Below are positions 14,743-23,884 of a stretch of DNA of 44,655 nt, in pieces (position 1 is the stretch's first letter; each line of letters begins with the position of its first letter). The stretch is taken from NCBI GenBank assembly GCA_025934635.1, contig JAICWX010000028.1, positions 1 to 44,655 on the forward strand. Reading direction: 5' to 3'. Both the position numbers and the translations under genes were made by a program. Below the pieces are notes generated by a model. The model was not told the DNA's origin, searched no databases, and worked only from the letters and a program-made list of their open reading frames with translations. The stretch comes from Streptosporangiaceae bacterium. GTDB lineage: Bacteria; Actinomycetota; Actinomycetes; Streptosporangiales; Streptosporangiaceae.

Positions 14743-15669
14743 ATGGCGATCATGACACGCCCCCTCGGGGGCACCGGCGCGGACGTGACCATCCTCAGCT
14801 ACGGCGCCATGGAGCTCCGAGGCCAGCCGCGCGGTCCCGAGATCGCCGACGCCGACGCGGGCCGCCTGCTCAACGCGGTCCTCGACGCCGGCATCAACCT
14901 CATCGACACGTCCCCGGATTACGGCCGCAGCGAAGAGCTGATGGGCACCTATATCGGCCACCGGCGGGACGAGTTCTTCCTCGCCTCCAAGTGCGGCTGC
15001 CCGATGGAGCTCCCGGCCGGCACGCCGCCGCCCTACCCGCATGACTACAGCCCGGGCAACGTCCGCGCCAACGTCGAGCAGTCGCTGCGGCGCCTCGGCA
15101 CCGACCGCCTCGACCTGGTCCAGGTGCACATGTCACCGAGCCAGGCGACCATGGAGCAGAACCAGACGGTCGAGACGCTCAAGGACCTCCAGGCCGAAGG
15201 CAAGCTCCGCTACATCGGCATGTCCGGCATCCTGCCGAACCTGCCCGACCACCTCGCGATGGGCGTCTTCGACGTCTTCCAGATCCCCTACTCAGCCGTC
15301 CAGCGCGACCATGAGGACCTCATCGCCCAGGCCAAGAACGCAGGCGCGGGCACCTTCATCCGCGGCGGCGCCGCCCGCGGCGCCGCGTCGGAAGACAAGA
15401 ACTGGAGCGTCAGCCCGCTGACCCAGGACCCCGGCGTCGGCCAGCGGAACTGGGAAACCTCCGGCGTCGCCGCCCTGCTGGCCGAGGCGGGCATGAGCAA
15501 CATGGAGTTCGTCCTGCGCTTCACGCTCAGCCACCCCGGCCTGTCGACCACCATCGTCGGCACGTCCAACCCCGATCACCTGGCCGGCAACATCGCCGTC
15601 GCGCAGAAGGGACCGCTGCCCGACGACCTCTACGAAGAGGCCAAGAAACGCCTCCCGCAAGCCAGCTAA
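14743..15669 (+). CDS. Aldo/keto reductase
   Basis: A 308-residue NAD(P)H-dependent aldo/keto reductase. The catalytic tetrad is Asp55 and Tyr60 in LIDTSPDYGRSEE, Lys83 in LASKCG and His129 in VQVHMS. It is a TIM barrel reducing aldehydes, ketones or sugars. ATG 14743 sits seven bases after a TAGCGT -10 hexamer (14730-14735), so the mRNA is probably leaderless. The 5' region is shared with the nickel transporter and its Nur box, about 70 bases upstream of this start; whether Nur affects it is unknown. The 3' end overlaps meaB by four bases. Confidence 0.9.
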   Translation: MAIMTRPLGGTGADVTILSYGAMELRGQPRGPEIADADAGRLLNAVLDAGINLIDTSPDYGRSEELMGTYIGHRRDEFFLASKCGCPMELPAGTPPPYPHDYSPGNVRANVEQSLRRLGTDRLDLVQVHMSPSQATMEQNQTVETLKDLQAEGKLRYIGMSGILPNLPDHLAMGVFDVFQIPYSAVQRDHEDLIAQAKNAGAGTFIRGGAARGAASEDKNWSVSPLTQDPGVGQRNWETSGVAALLAEAGMSNMEFVLRFTLSHPGLSTTIVGTSNPDHLAGNIAVAQKGPLPDDLYEEAKKRLPQAS

Positions 15670-16670
15670 CCCGGATCGGTCCCGCCCAGGCCGAACGCGC
15701 CGAGGATCTGCTCCGCGGCCGTCGTCGCCGTCACCGACCCGTCCCGCACCCCCTGCTCGAGCCCGGGCGCGATCTCGCGCACCCGCGGGTCCTCGTGCAG
15801 CCGCGCCAGGAGCCGGTCGTGCACCAGGTTCCACGTCCAGCCGACCTGCTGATCGCGCCTCCGCCGGTCCAGCTCCCCGGTCGACTCCAGCATCGCCCGG
15901 TGCTTCTGGATCCGCTCCCACACCTCGTCCAGGCCCGTCTTCTCCTGCGCACTGCAGGTCAGCACCGGCGTCCGCCAGGCCGCGTCCGGGTCCCGCAGCA
16001 GCCGCAGCGCCGCCGCCAGCTCCCGGGCCGCGCCGCGCGCGTCCTTCTCGTGCGGCCCGTCCGCCTTGTTGACCGCGATGACGTCGGCCAGCTCCAGCAC
16101 GCCCTTCTTGATCCCCTGGAGCTGGTCGCCGGTCCGGGCCAGGGCCAGCAGCAGGAAGGTGTCGACCATGCCGGCCACCGCGATCTCCGACTGCCCGACG
16201 CCCACCGTCTCGACCAGGATCACGTCGTACCCGCCCGCCTCCATGATCACCATGGATTCCCGGGTCGCCCGGGCCACGCCGCCGAGCGTGCCCGACGACG
16301 GCGACGGCCGGATGAAGGCAGCCGGGTCCACCGCCAGGTGCTGCATCCGGGTCTTGTCGCCGAGGATCGAGCCGCCGGTCCGGCTGGAGGACGGATCCAC
16401 CGCCAGTACCGCCACCCCGTGCCCGCTGCCGGTCAGCATGGTGCCGAACGTGTCGATGAACGTGGACTTGCCCACCCCCGGCACCCCCGTGATGCCGATC
16501 CGGATGGCCTTGCCCGCGTGCGGCAGCAGTTCGGTGAGCACCTGCTGCGCCACCCGCCGGTGGTCCGGCCGGGTCGACTCCACCAGCGTGACCGCGCGGG
16601 CGATGGCGGCCCGCGAGCCGTCCAGCACGCCGCGCACGTGCTCCTCGACGGTGACCGGGCTGCGGGCCAT
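15666..16670 (-). CDS. meaB: Methylmalonyl-CoA mutase-associated GTPase
   Basis: A 334-residue G3E-family GTPase (ArgK/MeaB) that loads cobalamin onto, and protects, methylmalonyl-CoA mutase. Walker A is GVPGVGKST at residues 62-70, VLAVDPSSSRTGGSILGDK near 88-106 is the switch region, VETVGVGQSE near 153 is the Walker B region, and NKAD at 201-204 is the guanine motif. ATG 16670 lies eight bases after the mutB stop. It is the last gene of cobF-mutA-mutB-meaB, which fits its role as chaperone. Confidence 0.95.
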   Translation of the reverse strand: MARSPVTVEEHVRGVLDGSRAAIARAVTLVESTRPDHRRVAQQVLTELLPHAGKAIRIGITGVPGVGKSTFIDTFGTMLTGSGHGVAVLAVDPSSSRTGGSILGDKTRMQHLAVDPAAFIRPSPSSGTLGGVARATRESMVIMEAGGYDVILVETVGVGQSEIAVAGMVDTFLLLALARTGDQLQGIKKGVLELADVIAVNKADGPHEKDARGAARELAAALRLLRDPDAAWRTPVLTCSAQEKTGLDEVWERIQKHRAMLESTGELDRRRRDQQVGWTWNLVHDRLLARLHEDPRVREIAPGLEQGVRDGSVTATTAAEQILGAFGLGGTDPG

Positions 16671-16678
16671 CGTCTTGA

Positions 16679-18883
16679 TCAGAGCTCGTGCCCGAGGCTG
16701 GCGGCCAGTGTCCGCAGCAGGTCGCGGGCCGCGTCCGGGATCACGGTGCCGGGCCCGAAGACCGCGGCCGCGCCGGCCTCGCGCAGGGCGCCGATGTCGC
16801 CCGGCGGGATGACGCCGCCGACCACGATCATGATGTCCTCGCGCCCGGCCGCGGCCAGCTCCGAGCGCAGCGCGGGCACCAGGGTCAGGTGCCCGGCCGC
16901 GAGCGAGGAGACCCCGACGATGTGCACGTCGGCCTCCACCGCCTGCCGGGCCACCTCGGCCGGGGTCTGGAACAGCGGGCCGACGTCGACGTCGAAGCCG
17001 AGGTCGGCGAAGGCGGTGGCGATCACCTTCTGGCCGCGGTCGTGGCCGTCCTGGCCCATCTTCGCCACCAGGATGCGCGGCCGCCGGCCTTCGGCCTGGG
17101 CGAACTTCTCCACCAGCGCCCGGGTCTCCTCGATCGCGCCCGACGGACCCGCCTCCTCCCGGTAGACCCCGGCCAGCGTCCTGATCTGCCCGGCGTGCCG
17201 GCCGTAGACCTGCTCCAGCGCGTCCGAGATCTCGCCCACGGTCGCCTTGGCCCGCGCCGCGTCCACCGCCAGCGCGAGCAGGTTGCCGTCCAGGCTGCCA
17301 CCTCGCTGAGCGCCCGCGCGGCCAGCCGCGGTCAGCGCCCGCAGCGCGTCCTGGGTGGCCTGCTCGTCGCGCTCCTCGCGCAGCCGCCGCAGCTTGGCGA
17401 CCTGCTGAGAACGCACCGACGCGTTGTCGATCTTGAGCACCTCGACATCCTCGGCCTCGCCGAGACGGTACTTGTTGACCCCGATGACCGGCTGGCGCCC
17501 CGAGTCGATCCGCGCCTGCGTGCGCGCGGCCGCCTCCTCCACCCGCAGCTTCGGGATGCCGGCGTCGATGGCCTTGGTCATCCCGCCCGCCTCCTCGACC
17601 TCCTCGAGGTGCTGCCAGGCCCGCCGGGCCAGGTCGGACGTCAGCTTCTCGACGTAATCGCTGCCGCCCCACGGGTCGATCACCCGGGTGGTGCCCGACT
17701 CCTGCTGCAGGAACAGCTGGGTGTTGCGGGCGATCCGGGCGGAGAAGTCGGTCGGCAGGGCCAGCGCCTCGTCCAGGGCGTTCGTGTGCAGCGACTGCGT
17801 GTGCCCCTGGGTGGCCGCCATCGCCTCGACGCAGGTGCGTACCACGTTGTTGTAGACGTCCTGGGCCGTGAGCGACCAGCCCGAGGTCTGGCAGTGCGCC
17901 CGCAGCGACAGCGACTTCGGGTTCTTCGGCCCGAACTGGTTCACCAGCCGCGCCCACAGCAGCCGCGCCGCCCGCAGCTTGGCCACCTCCATGAAGAAGT
18001 TCATGCCGATGCCCCAGAAGAACGACAGCCGCGGCGCGAACGCGTCCACGCCGAGCCCCGCGTCCAGCCCGGCCCGCAGGTAGTCGACGCCGTCGGCCAG
18101 GGTGTAGGCCAGCTCCAGGTCGGCGGTGCCGCCGGCCTCCTGGATGTGGTAGCCGGAGATGGAGATGGAGTTGTAGCGCGGCATCCGCTGCGAGGTGTAG
18201 GCGAAGATATCGGAGATGATCCGCATCGACGGCTGCGGCGGGTAGATGTAGGTGTTGCGGACCATGAACTCCTTGAGGATGTCGTTCTGGATGGTCCCGG
18301 CCAGCTGCTCCGGGGCCACCCCCTGCTCCTCGGCCGCCACGATGTACAGCGCGAGCACCGGCAGCACCGCGCCGTTCATGGTCATCGAGACCGACATCTG
18401 GTCCAGCGGGATCCCCGCGAACAGCTGCCGCATGTCGTAGATCGAGTCGATCGCCACGCCCGCCATGCCGACGTCCCCGGCGACCCGCGGGTGGTCGCTG
18501 TCGTAGCCGCGGTGGGTGGCCAGGTCGAACGCGACCGACAGGCCCTTCTGCCCGGCGGCCAGGTTGCGCCGGTAGAAGGCGTTGGACTCCTGCGCGGTGG
18601 AGAACCCGGCGTACTGGCGGATGGTCCACGGCTGGTTCACGTACATCGTCGGGTACGGCCCGCGCACGAACGGCGCGATGCCGGGATAGGTGCCCAGGAA
18701 GTCCAGCCCGGCCAGGTCACCGGCCGCGTACAGCGGCTTGACCGCGATGCCCTCCGGCGTCTCCCAGGTCGCCTCGCCGACGTCCTTGCCGGTCTCCTGC
18801 CGCCACGCCTGTTCCCACTGCTGGACCGTAGCCCCAGAACCAGACGAGCCGTCCAGCCCGATCTCGCTGAAATCGGGGATCAT
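16679..18883 (-). CDS. mutB: Methylmalonyl-CoA mutase, large (alpha) subunit
   Basis: A 734-residue adenosylcobalamin-dependent isomerase converting (R)-methylmalonyl-CoA and succinyl-CoA, in propionate metabolism and precursor supply. The N-terminal TIM barrel binds the acyl-CoA ([20 protein letters not shown] near residue 75). The C-terminal B12 domain has DxHxxG with Asp612, His614 (the cobalt lower ligand) and Gly617, followed by the SSLAAGH and GGVIPPGD signatures. The ATG overlaps the mutA stop by four bases, as expected for a 1:1 heterodimer. Confidence 0.97.
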   Translation of the reverse strand: MIPDFSEIGLDGSSGSGATVQQWEQAWRQETGKDVGEATWETPEGIAVKPLYAAGDLAGLDFLGTYPGIAPFVRGPYPTMYVNQPWTIRQYAGFSTAQESNAFYRRNLAAGQKGLSVAFDLATHRGYDSDHPRVAGDVGMAGVAIDSIYDMRQLFAGIPLDQMSVSMTMNGAVLPVLALYIVAAEEQGVAPEQLAGTIQNDILKEFMVRNTYIYPPQPSMRIISDIFAYTSQRMPRYNSISISGYHIQEAGGTADLELAYTLADGVDYLRAGLDAGLGVDAFAPRLSFFWGIGMNFFMEVAKLRAARLLWARLVNQFGPKNPKSLSLRAHCQTSGWSLTAQDVYNNVVRTCVEAMAATQGHTQSLHTNALDEALALPTDFSARIARNTQLFLQQESGTTRVIDPWGGSDYVEKLTSDLARRAWQHLEEVEEAGGMTKAIDAGIPKLRVEEAAARTQARIDSGRQPVIGVNKYRLGEAEDVEVLKIDNASVRSQQVAKLRRLREERDEQATQDALRALTAAGRAGAQRGGSLDGNLLALAVDAARAKATVGEISDALEQVYGRHAGQIRTLAGVYREEAGPSGAIEETRALVEKFAQAEGRRPRILVAKMGQDGHDRGQKVIATAFADLGFDVDVGPLFQTPAEVARQAVEADVHIVGVSSLAAGHLTLVPALRSELAAAGREDIMIVVGGVIPPGDIGALREAGAAAVFGPGTVIPDAARDLLRTLAASLGHEL

Positions 18884-20766
18884 CGCGACACTCCGATCTG
18901 GTCGTACACCGCGGTCAGCGCGGCGATGGCGTCGCAGCCGGCGTAGACGAAGGCGTCGACCCCCGCGCGGCGGTAGGCCTTCTCCCGGTCGCCGGGCCGC
19001 CCGGCCAGCACGACGTAGCGGGCGCCGGCCGACTTCAGGGCAGTGGCCGCCGCTTCGCCGTGCCCGGCGTAGAGCGCATCGCTCGAGCAGATGCAGGCCG
19101 CCCGCGCCCCGCTGGCCGTGAACGCCTCAGCCAGGGCTCCGATGTCCGGCGGCTCCGTCTTGCTGCCACCCGCCGCTTCATCAAGCGGCGTCGCGATGCC
19201 GCCCGCCTGGAACAGGTTGGCCGCGAAGGACGACCGCGCCGTGTGCACGGCGGCCGGCCCGAGCGCGGCCAGCACCAGCTGGGGCCGGGCGCCGGTCGCC
19301 GCGAGAAAAGCGTCGGACCGGGACCGCAGCGCCTCGAACGCCTCGGACCGGCGCACCCGCGGCAGCCCGCCCCCGGCCCGGGCCGGGGCCGGCTCCCGGA
19401 CCACCGGCTTCTCGGCCAGGTTGGGGAACTCGCTCACGCCGGTCACCGGCTCCCGGCGCCGGGCCAGGTTCGCCGTCCGCTTGGCCCAGTTCCGCGCGAT
19501 CCGCCCGGCGACCAGGCCGCTGCCCAGGGCGGCGTGCTGGCCGCCGGCCCGCTCGATCTCCTGGAACCAGTCCCACGCCCCCCGGGCCAGCTGGTCGGTC
19601 AGCCGCTCCGCGTACCAGGAGCCGCCGGCCGGGTCGATGACGCGGGCCAGGCTCGACTCGTCGTGCAGGATCGCCTGGGTGTTCCGGGCGATCCGGCGGG
19701 CGAAATTGTCCGGCAGCCCGAGCGCGCTGTCGAAGGGCAGCACGGTGATCGCGTCGGCCCCGCCGACGCTGGCGGCCAGGCACGCGACCGTCGTCCGCAG
19801 CATGTTCACCCACGGGTCGCGCTCGGTCATCATCACCGCCGAGGTCACCGCGTGCTGCCGCTGGGCCGCGGCGGCCGGCCCGACCTCGCAGACCTCGGCC
19901 ACCCGGGACCACAGCCGGCGCGCCGCCCGCAGCTTGGCGATGGTCAGGAACTGGTCGGCTCCGGCCGCGTACCGGAACTCCAGCTGCCCCGCCGCCTGGT
20001 CCGCGGTCAGCCCCGCCTGCGTCAGCGCCCGCAGGTAAGCCACCGCCGTGCTCAGCGACAGCCCCAGCTCCTGCCCGGTGGAGGCACCGGCCTCGTGGTA
20101 CGGCAGCGCATCGACCGTCAGCGCCCGCATGCCAGGAAAATCCCGGACACACCGGGCGGCCAGCCGCGTAGCCTCCTCCAGCCGCCGGGCAGTATCCGTG
20201 TCCTGTCCGGTGCGGGCCATTTGACCGAACGGGTCGGCGCCGAGATTCCCCCTCACCTCACCGGCCGCGATCGGCGTCGGGCCGTCGGTGTACAACGCGA
20301 ACAGCCGCTCCGCGGCCGCCGCGAAATCGTCGCCCGCGTCCACCACCACGCCGATCAGGTCCAGGTAGACGCCCTTGAGCACGTCGCCGAGGGCCGTCAC
20401 CGGCAGACCGGAGCCGCCCACCGTCAGCCACAGCGAGGTGACGCCGTTTTCCAGGTCGGCCAGCACCAGCTCGTTCGTTCGCTGCGGGTCGGGGTGGGCG
20501 TGCTGCTGCCGGATGTCCCAGCCGTCGCCGGCCGCGCCCGGCGCCCGGCCGCCGCGCGTGAACGGCGCGAGCCCGGGCCAGCCGGGGTCGGGCGCCTCGT
20601 CCTCCGCGGTGTACAGGGGCTGCACCCGGAGCCCGTCCTCGACCTCGGTGGCCAGCGCCTCCTCGGCCGCCGCCCCCGCCAGGCCGGCCTTGCCGGACTT
20701 GGCCAGCACGCCCTCGACCAGCTGCTGCCACTGCTCCCGGCTCGCCACGGGAAACAAGTCCGTCAT
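18880..20766 (-). CDS. mutA: Methylmalonyl-CoA mutase, small (beta) subunit
   Basis: A 628-residue homologue of MutB that forms the non-catalytic half of the heterodimer. It keeps the barrel strands ([20 protein letters not shown] near residue 385) but lacks the DxHxxG cobalt ligand in its C-terminal domain, where [19 protein letters not shown] and [13 protein letters not shown] appear instead. This is normal for the small subunit. It starts nine bases after cobF and overlaps mutB by four bases. Confidence 0.95.
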   Translation of the reverse strand: MTDLFPVASREQWQQLVEGVLAKSGKAGLAGAAAEEALATEVEDGLRVQPLYTAEDEAPDPGWPGLAPFTRGGRAPGAAGDGWDIRQQHAHPDPQRTNELVLADLENGVTSLWLTVGGSGLPVTALGDVLKGVYLDLIGVVVDAGDDFAAAAERLFALYTDGPTPIAAGEVRGNLGADPFGQMARTGQDTDTARRLEEATRLAARCVRDFPGMRALTVDALPYHEAGASTGQELGLSLSTAVAYLRALTQAGLTADQAAGQLEFRYAAGADQFLTIAKLRAARRLWSRVAEVCEVGPAAAAQRQHAVTSAVMMTERDPWVNMLRTTVACLAASVGGADAITVLPFDSALGLPDNFARRIARNTQAILHDESSLARVIDPAGGSWYAERLTDQLARGAWDWFQEIERAGGQHAALGSGLVAGRIARNWAKRTANLARRREPVTGVSEFPNLAEKPVVREPAPARAGGGLPRVRRSEAFEALRSRSDAFLAATGARPQLVLAALGPAAVHTARSSFAANLFQAGGIATPLDEAAGGSKTEPPDIGALAEAFTASGARAACICSSDALYAGHGEAAATALKSAGARYVVLAGRPGDREKAYRRAGVDAFVYAGCDAIAALTAVYDQIGVSR

Positions 20767-20775
20767 GTGAACAGT

Positions 20776-21558
20776 CTAGAAACCGGGTCCGGTGCCCCGC
20801 CGGAGCAGGTAGGTGTCCATGATCCAGCCATGCCGCTCGCGCAGCGCCGCGCGGGTCTCGGCGATCTGCTCGGCCACTTCCCGCAACGGCCCGGAAATCA
20901 GCACCTCGTCCGGCGTGCTGAGATAGGCCCCCCAGAACACCGACAGGCCCGCCTCGTCGAATCCCGCCGGGACGAACCCGCTGTCCAGCATGACCACCGC
21001 ACTGTCCAGCCCGTCCGGCAGGCCGCCGGCGATCCGGCGGGCCGGGGTGATGTGCACGGGCTCGCCGACCCGGTTCAGCGTGATGCGGTGCGCCGCCGCG
21101 AGCGCCTGCACGCTGGTCACGCCCGGGATCACCGCGTACTCGAACGCCACGGTGCCCAGCGCGATGACCCGGTCGACGATCCGCAGCATCGAGTCGTACA
21201 GCGAAGGATCCCCCCAGACCAGGAACGCGCCCACCCCGTCCGGCCCGAGCTCGGCCCCGATCGCCGCCGCGATCAGGCGCGCGCGGGCCTCGTACCAGTC
21301 CTGCACCGCGCCCTCGTACCCGTCCGCGGTCAGCCCCGGCGATCGGTCGCGGGCCGGCTCACCGATATCCACCACGCGGTACCCGGGCCGGGTGACGTGC
21401 CGCCGGAGGATCTCGTCCCTGGCGCTGTTCAGCCCGCCCTTGGCGTCACCCTTGTCGATCCGGAAGAACACGTCCGCCCGGTTCAGGGCCTGCACCGCCT
21501 GGACCGTGAGCTGGTCCGGGTGACCAGGCCCGATGCCGATGATCAGCAGTTCGCGCAT
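20776..21558 (-). CDS. cobF: Precorrin-6A synthase (deacetylating)
   Basis: A 260-residue SAM-dependent tetrapyrrole methylase of the aerobic cobalamin pathway, methylating precorrin-5 at C-1 with loss of acetate. The N-terminal IIGIGPGHPDQLTVQAVQAL is the P-loop-like SAM site, FLVWGDPSLYDSM near residue 112 and VIPGVTSVQALAAA near 142 are the methylase core motifs, and the TYLLRRGTG end is CobF-like. It is the first gene of the mut operon and diverges from cobK, so B12 synthesis and a B12-dependent enzyme share a transcript. Confidence 0.93.
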   Translation of the reverse strand: MRELLIIGIGPGHPDQLTVQAVQALNRADVFFRIDKGDAKGGLNSARDEILRRHVTRPGYRVVDIGEPARDRSPGLTADGYEGAVQDWYEARARLIAAAIGAELGPDGVGAFLVWGDPSLYDSMLRIVDRVIALGTVAFEYAVIPGVTSVQALAAAHRITLNRVGEPVHITPARRIAGGLPDGLDSAVVMLDSGFVPAGFDEAGLSVFWGAYLSTPDEVLISGPLREVAEQIAETRAALRERHGWIMDTYLLRRGTGPGF

Positions 21559-21605
21559 CCGCCCAGTGTTCCCTACGGCACTGGCTTGCGCACTAGCCTG
21601 GCCTG

Positions 21606-22343
21606 GTGCGCGTCCTCATCCTCGGCGGCACCGGCGAGGCGCGGGAACTGGCCGCCGGCCTCCGGGCCGCGGGCACCGACGTCCTGTCCTCGCTGGCGGG
21701 CCGCACCCGCCAGCCGCGCCTGCCCGACGGCCCGGTGCATACCGGCGGGTTCGGCGGGCCGCACGGCCTGGCCGCCTTCCTGCGCCACGAGGCCATCACC
21801 CACCTCATCGACGCGACCCACCCGTTCGCCGACGTCATCACCGCCAACGCGGCCCTGGCCGCCAGTGACGCGGGCGTGCCGCGGCTGGTGCTACGCCAGC
21901 CCGCCTGGCAGCCCGACCCGTCCTGGGACACGGCCGCTGACATAAGCGAGGCCGCCGGGACCGTCCGGGCCTGGCCCGGCGAGGCCGTCTTCCTCACCAC
22001 CGGCCGCCGCGACCTTGCTGTCTTCGCCGCCGACGGCGGTCACCGTTTCCTGGTCCGCGCCGTCGATCCCCCCGAGGGCCCCGTGCCGCCCCGCCTGACA
22101 TTGATCCTCAGCCGCGGCCCGTACACGGTCGCGGGGGAGTCCGCCTTGCTGCGCGACCACCGGATCAGCCTGCTGGTGACCAAGAACAGCGGCGGCCCGA
22201 TGACTGCCGCGAAACTGCAGGCCGCCCGCGACCTCGGCGTCCAGCTCGTCATGATCCGGCGCCCGCCGCTACCCCCCGGCAGCAGGGTCGCAGCGACGAT
22301 CCCCGAGGCCCTGAACTGGATCAGTGATGGCCATTGGCCTTGA
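21606..22343 (+). CDS. cobK: Precorrin-6A reductase
   Basis: A 245-residue NADPH-dependent reductase (CobK/CbiJ) that reduces precorrin-6A to precorrin-6B, the step after CobF. Characteristic stretches are ILGGTGEARELAAGL at the N-terminus, HLIDATHPFA near residue 87, FLTTGRRDL near 130, and LLVTKNSGGPMTAAKLQAAR near 188. The start is GTG 21606, six bases after a TAGCCT hexamer (21594-21599), so it is probably leaderless. It is divergent from cobF with 47 bases between the start codons. Its end overlaps the convergent ATPase gene by 23 bases. Confidence 0.94.
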   Translation: MRVLILGGTGEARELAAGLRAAGTDVLSSLAGRTRQPRLPDGPVHTGGFGGPHGLAAFLRHEAITHLIDATHPFADVITANAALAASDAGVPRLVLRQPAWQPDPSWDTAADISEAAGTVRAWPGEAVFLTTGRRDLAVFAADGGHRFLVRAVDPPEGPVPPRLTLILSRGPYTVAGESALLRDHRISLLVTKNSGGPMTAAKLQAARDLGVQLVMIRRPPLPPGSRVAATIPEALNWISDGHWP

Positions 22344-22770
22344 ACAGGTGCTCCCCGGCTGCCCCGGGCAGCCAGTCCAGCCTCTTCTCGAAATGGACGG
22401 TCGTCGTGCCCTGGCGCTTGTTGCCGCTCAGCTGCAGGTTGTCCACGACCGCATTGATGATCTTCAGTCCGCGGCCGTGCTCGGCGTTGACCGGCACCGG
22501 CTCGTCGGTGAGCGCAACGCCGTCACCGCTGCCAGCGTTGACGACCTCGATAATGCACTGCCCGTCCCCGGTGCTGACCTGCACCTGGTACTCCTCGCCC
22601 GGCCCGGCGTGCTGGACGACGTTCGCGCAGGCCTCGCTCAGCGCCAGCGCGATGTCAGCCCGCGTATCCGGCGTCACTCCCAGCGTCTCCAGGCACCCGT
22701 CGAGCACCCGGCGGCTCACCGGCACGCTGGCCAGATCCCGAGGCAGGTGGAGCACCATCGTGATTTCCAT
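22321..22770 (-). CDS. RsbW-like ATP-binding protein (anti-sigma/regulatory kinase)
   Basis: A 149-residue single-domain GHKL ATPase of the RsbW/SpoIIAB type, which typically phosphorylates an anti-anti-sigma factor or holds a sigma factor. The N-box is IALALSEACANVVQHAG, with Glu46 and Asn50; the G2 region is AEHGRGLKIINAVVD near 97-110. At the G1 box the sequence reads EVVNAGSGDG, with Asn78 where an Asp normally contacts adenine, so ATP binding may be altered. ATG 22770 is chosen because GGAGG lies eight bases upstream; a GTG nine bases earlier would overlap that site. No partner sigma factor is in the window. Confidence 0.85.
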   Translation of the reverse strand: MEITMVLHLPRDLASVPVSRRVLDGCLETLGVTPDTRADIALALSEACANVVQHAGPGEEYQVQVSTGDGQCIIEVVNAGSGDGVALTDEPVPVNAEHGRGLKIINAVVDNLQLSGNKRQGTTTVHFEKRLDWLPGAAGEHLFKANGHH

Positions 22771-23225
22771 CTCATCCACCTCCGACTAGGCACCAGCACC
22801 ATCAGCAAGCCGTCGGCCTGCCTGATCCGTTGTGCCTCCAATAGGCCACCCCAAACCCGCTACCCAAATGTGACCTGCACAAGCGCCCTCACCCGGACGG
22901 TGAAGCCGACCGCAGGTCACGCCGCAGCGGATTGCCCAGCCGGAACCTCGACGCTGGCAGCGAGCAGTGCGGCGATGACCCGTAGCGGTGGGCGCGTGGT
23001 GCGTGGCGCGAGCCGCGAGCCACATCCCGGTCGGTGGCACCCCGGGTACGCAAGAACCAGCGGCACACCGAGCCCACCGGACCACCACGCGCAGGCAGCC
23101 GACGTGAAGACTCCGCCGACTGGCACGCGCCGCCAGGCCCCGCCAGCACGTGTCCCCGGCTATCGGCCTCAGCATCCCCATCCGCACCACTACCCCCACC
23201 CGTCACCCGCCCCGGCCTCTGGAAA
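22771..23225. other. Long gap without a supported gene
   Basis: About 455 bases upstream of the RsbW-like gene. Open frames exist on both strands but lack ribosome sites and family resemblance; their Arg/Pro/Ala-rich composition is that of random GC-rich DNA. A small inverted repeat, TGACCTGC (about 22869) and GCAGGTCA (about 22911), is the only structure noted. Confidence 0.55.
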
Positions 23226-23281
23226 CGACATGGATGCTCCATCAATGCCGCGATCACGCTATGAATGCTCCATCCATGCCG
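23226..23281. repeat. Dispersed 25-bp palindromic repeat, two copies (locus B)
   Basis: Copies at 23226-23250 and 23257-23281 start exactly 31 bases apart, the same period as locus A near 3735. The arms are CGACATGGATG/CATCAATGCCG and CGCTATGAATG/CATCCATGCCG around a CTC centre, pairing at 9/11 and 8/11. Orientation of the CTC centre is the same as at the other two loci. The copies directly precede two gene remnants. Confidence 0.75.
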
Positions 23282-23284
23282 CTA

Positions 23285-23410
23285 TCAGGCGCGGGCTATC
23301 CGCACGCGGTCGTCCTGTTCAGCGATGACAGCATCCAGCCTGGCCCGCAAGGCGTCCCGAGCCGGCGGGACGGGCTTCTGCTGGTCGAAAAACGCGATGG
23401 CCTTCTCCAG
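23285..23410 (-). pseudogene. Coding remnant, unknown family (C-terminal fragment)
   Basis: On the minus strand a 41-codon open stretch ends at TGA 23285-23287 and reads with natural protein character, including LEKAIAFFDQQKPVPPARD and then LRARLDAVIAEQDDRVRIA. There is no start codon; the frame is closed by TAG immediately upstream. I do not recognise the family. It meets the plus-strand DUF5753 fragment back-to-back at CTAGCTAG (23411-23418), so it looks like the tail of a gene cut at a rearrangement. Confidence 0.35.
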
Positions 23411-23414
23411 CTAG

Positions 23415-23813
23415 CTAGAGCGTGCCACGATCCTCGACCGCGCAGAACCCCCGGATGTCGTGGCTCTCATTGACGAGCTGGTGCTTCACAGGCTGGTCGG
23501 CTCACCGGAGATTATGCACGACCAGCTGATCCGGGTTGCCGAGCTGGCTGAGCGCCCGTATGTATGCGTTCAGGTCGTGCCTACTGATGTCGGCGCAACG
23601 GCGGGGCTGTCTGGTGACATCAACCTGGCCAGCGGCGACGGCGCCCCTGACGTGCTGCATACCGATGCCGTGCCAGAGGGGCACACAACCGAGTCAAGAT
23701 CGCTGGTACGGAAAGCAGGGGTAATCTTCGAACGGACACACGGCTACGCCATGCCGCGCGTCCAGTCTCGTGACCTGATTCTGGAAGTGGCGAACGACAG
23801 ATGGAAGCAGTAG
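23415..23813 (+). pseudogene. Scr1-type regulator remnant (DUF5753 domain only)
   Basis: An in-frame TAG at 23412-23414 precedes about 132 codons matching the C-terminal DUF5753 domain of XRE-family Scr1-like regulators: ATILDRAEPPDVVALIDELV, then GSPEIMHDQLIRVAELAERP and VQVVPTDVGATAGLSGD, ending with DLILEVANDRWKQ. The N-terminal helix-turn-helix and the first half of DUF5753, about 130-150 residues, are absent. A GTG at 23460 would allow a 117-residue product, but without DNA-binding domain. A DUF397 remnant overlaps its end, as in the intact two-gene modules. Confidence 0.8.
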
Positions 23814-23884
23814 ACCCGCGCTGGCGTAAGTCCAGCTGCAGCGGCAACGGCGGCAACTGTGTCGAGGTCGGGCCTGACGTCTAG
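23801..23884 (+). pseudogene. DUF397 protein, truncated
   Basis: Twenty-seven codons from ATG 23801 encode WRKSSCSGNGGNCVEVGPDV preceded by MEAVDPR, the hallmark start of DUF397 proteins, the small partners of Scr1-like regulators. DUF397 proteins normally have about 60-75 residues; here TAG at 23882-23884 ends the frame before the conserved RDSKDP-like second half, which does not follow in any frame. It overlaps the DUF5753 stop by 13 bases. The minus-strand gene downstream runs into the same stop region. Confidence 0.8.

Noticed and set aside
16670..18629. Open frame extending meaB upstream through mutB
   Set aside because: MeaB similarity starts at the ATG at 16670; the extension is the mutB sequence in a wrong frame.
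21559..21605. Cobalamin riboswitch between cobF and cobK
   Set aside because: Only 47 bases separate the start codons, too short for a B12 riboswitch, and cobK appears leaderless.
19060..21945. A 961-codon plus-strand frame antisense to mutA and cobF
   Set aside because: High GC with few stop codons produces long antisense frames; mutA and cobF are unambiguous on the other strand.
22786..23257. Minus-strand frames of 122-137 codons in the gap
   Set aside because: No ribosome site, no recognisable domain, random-looking Arg/Gly/Cys composition, and mutually overlapping frames.
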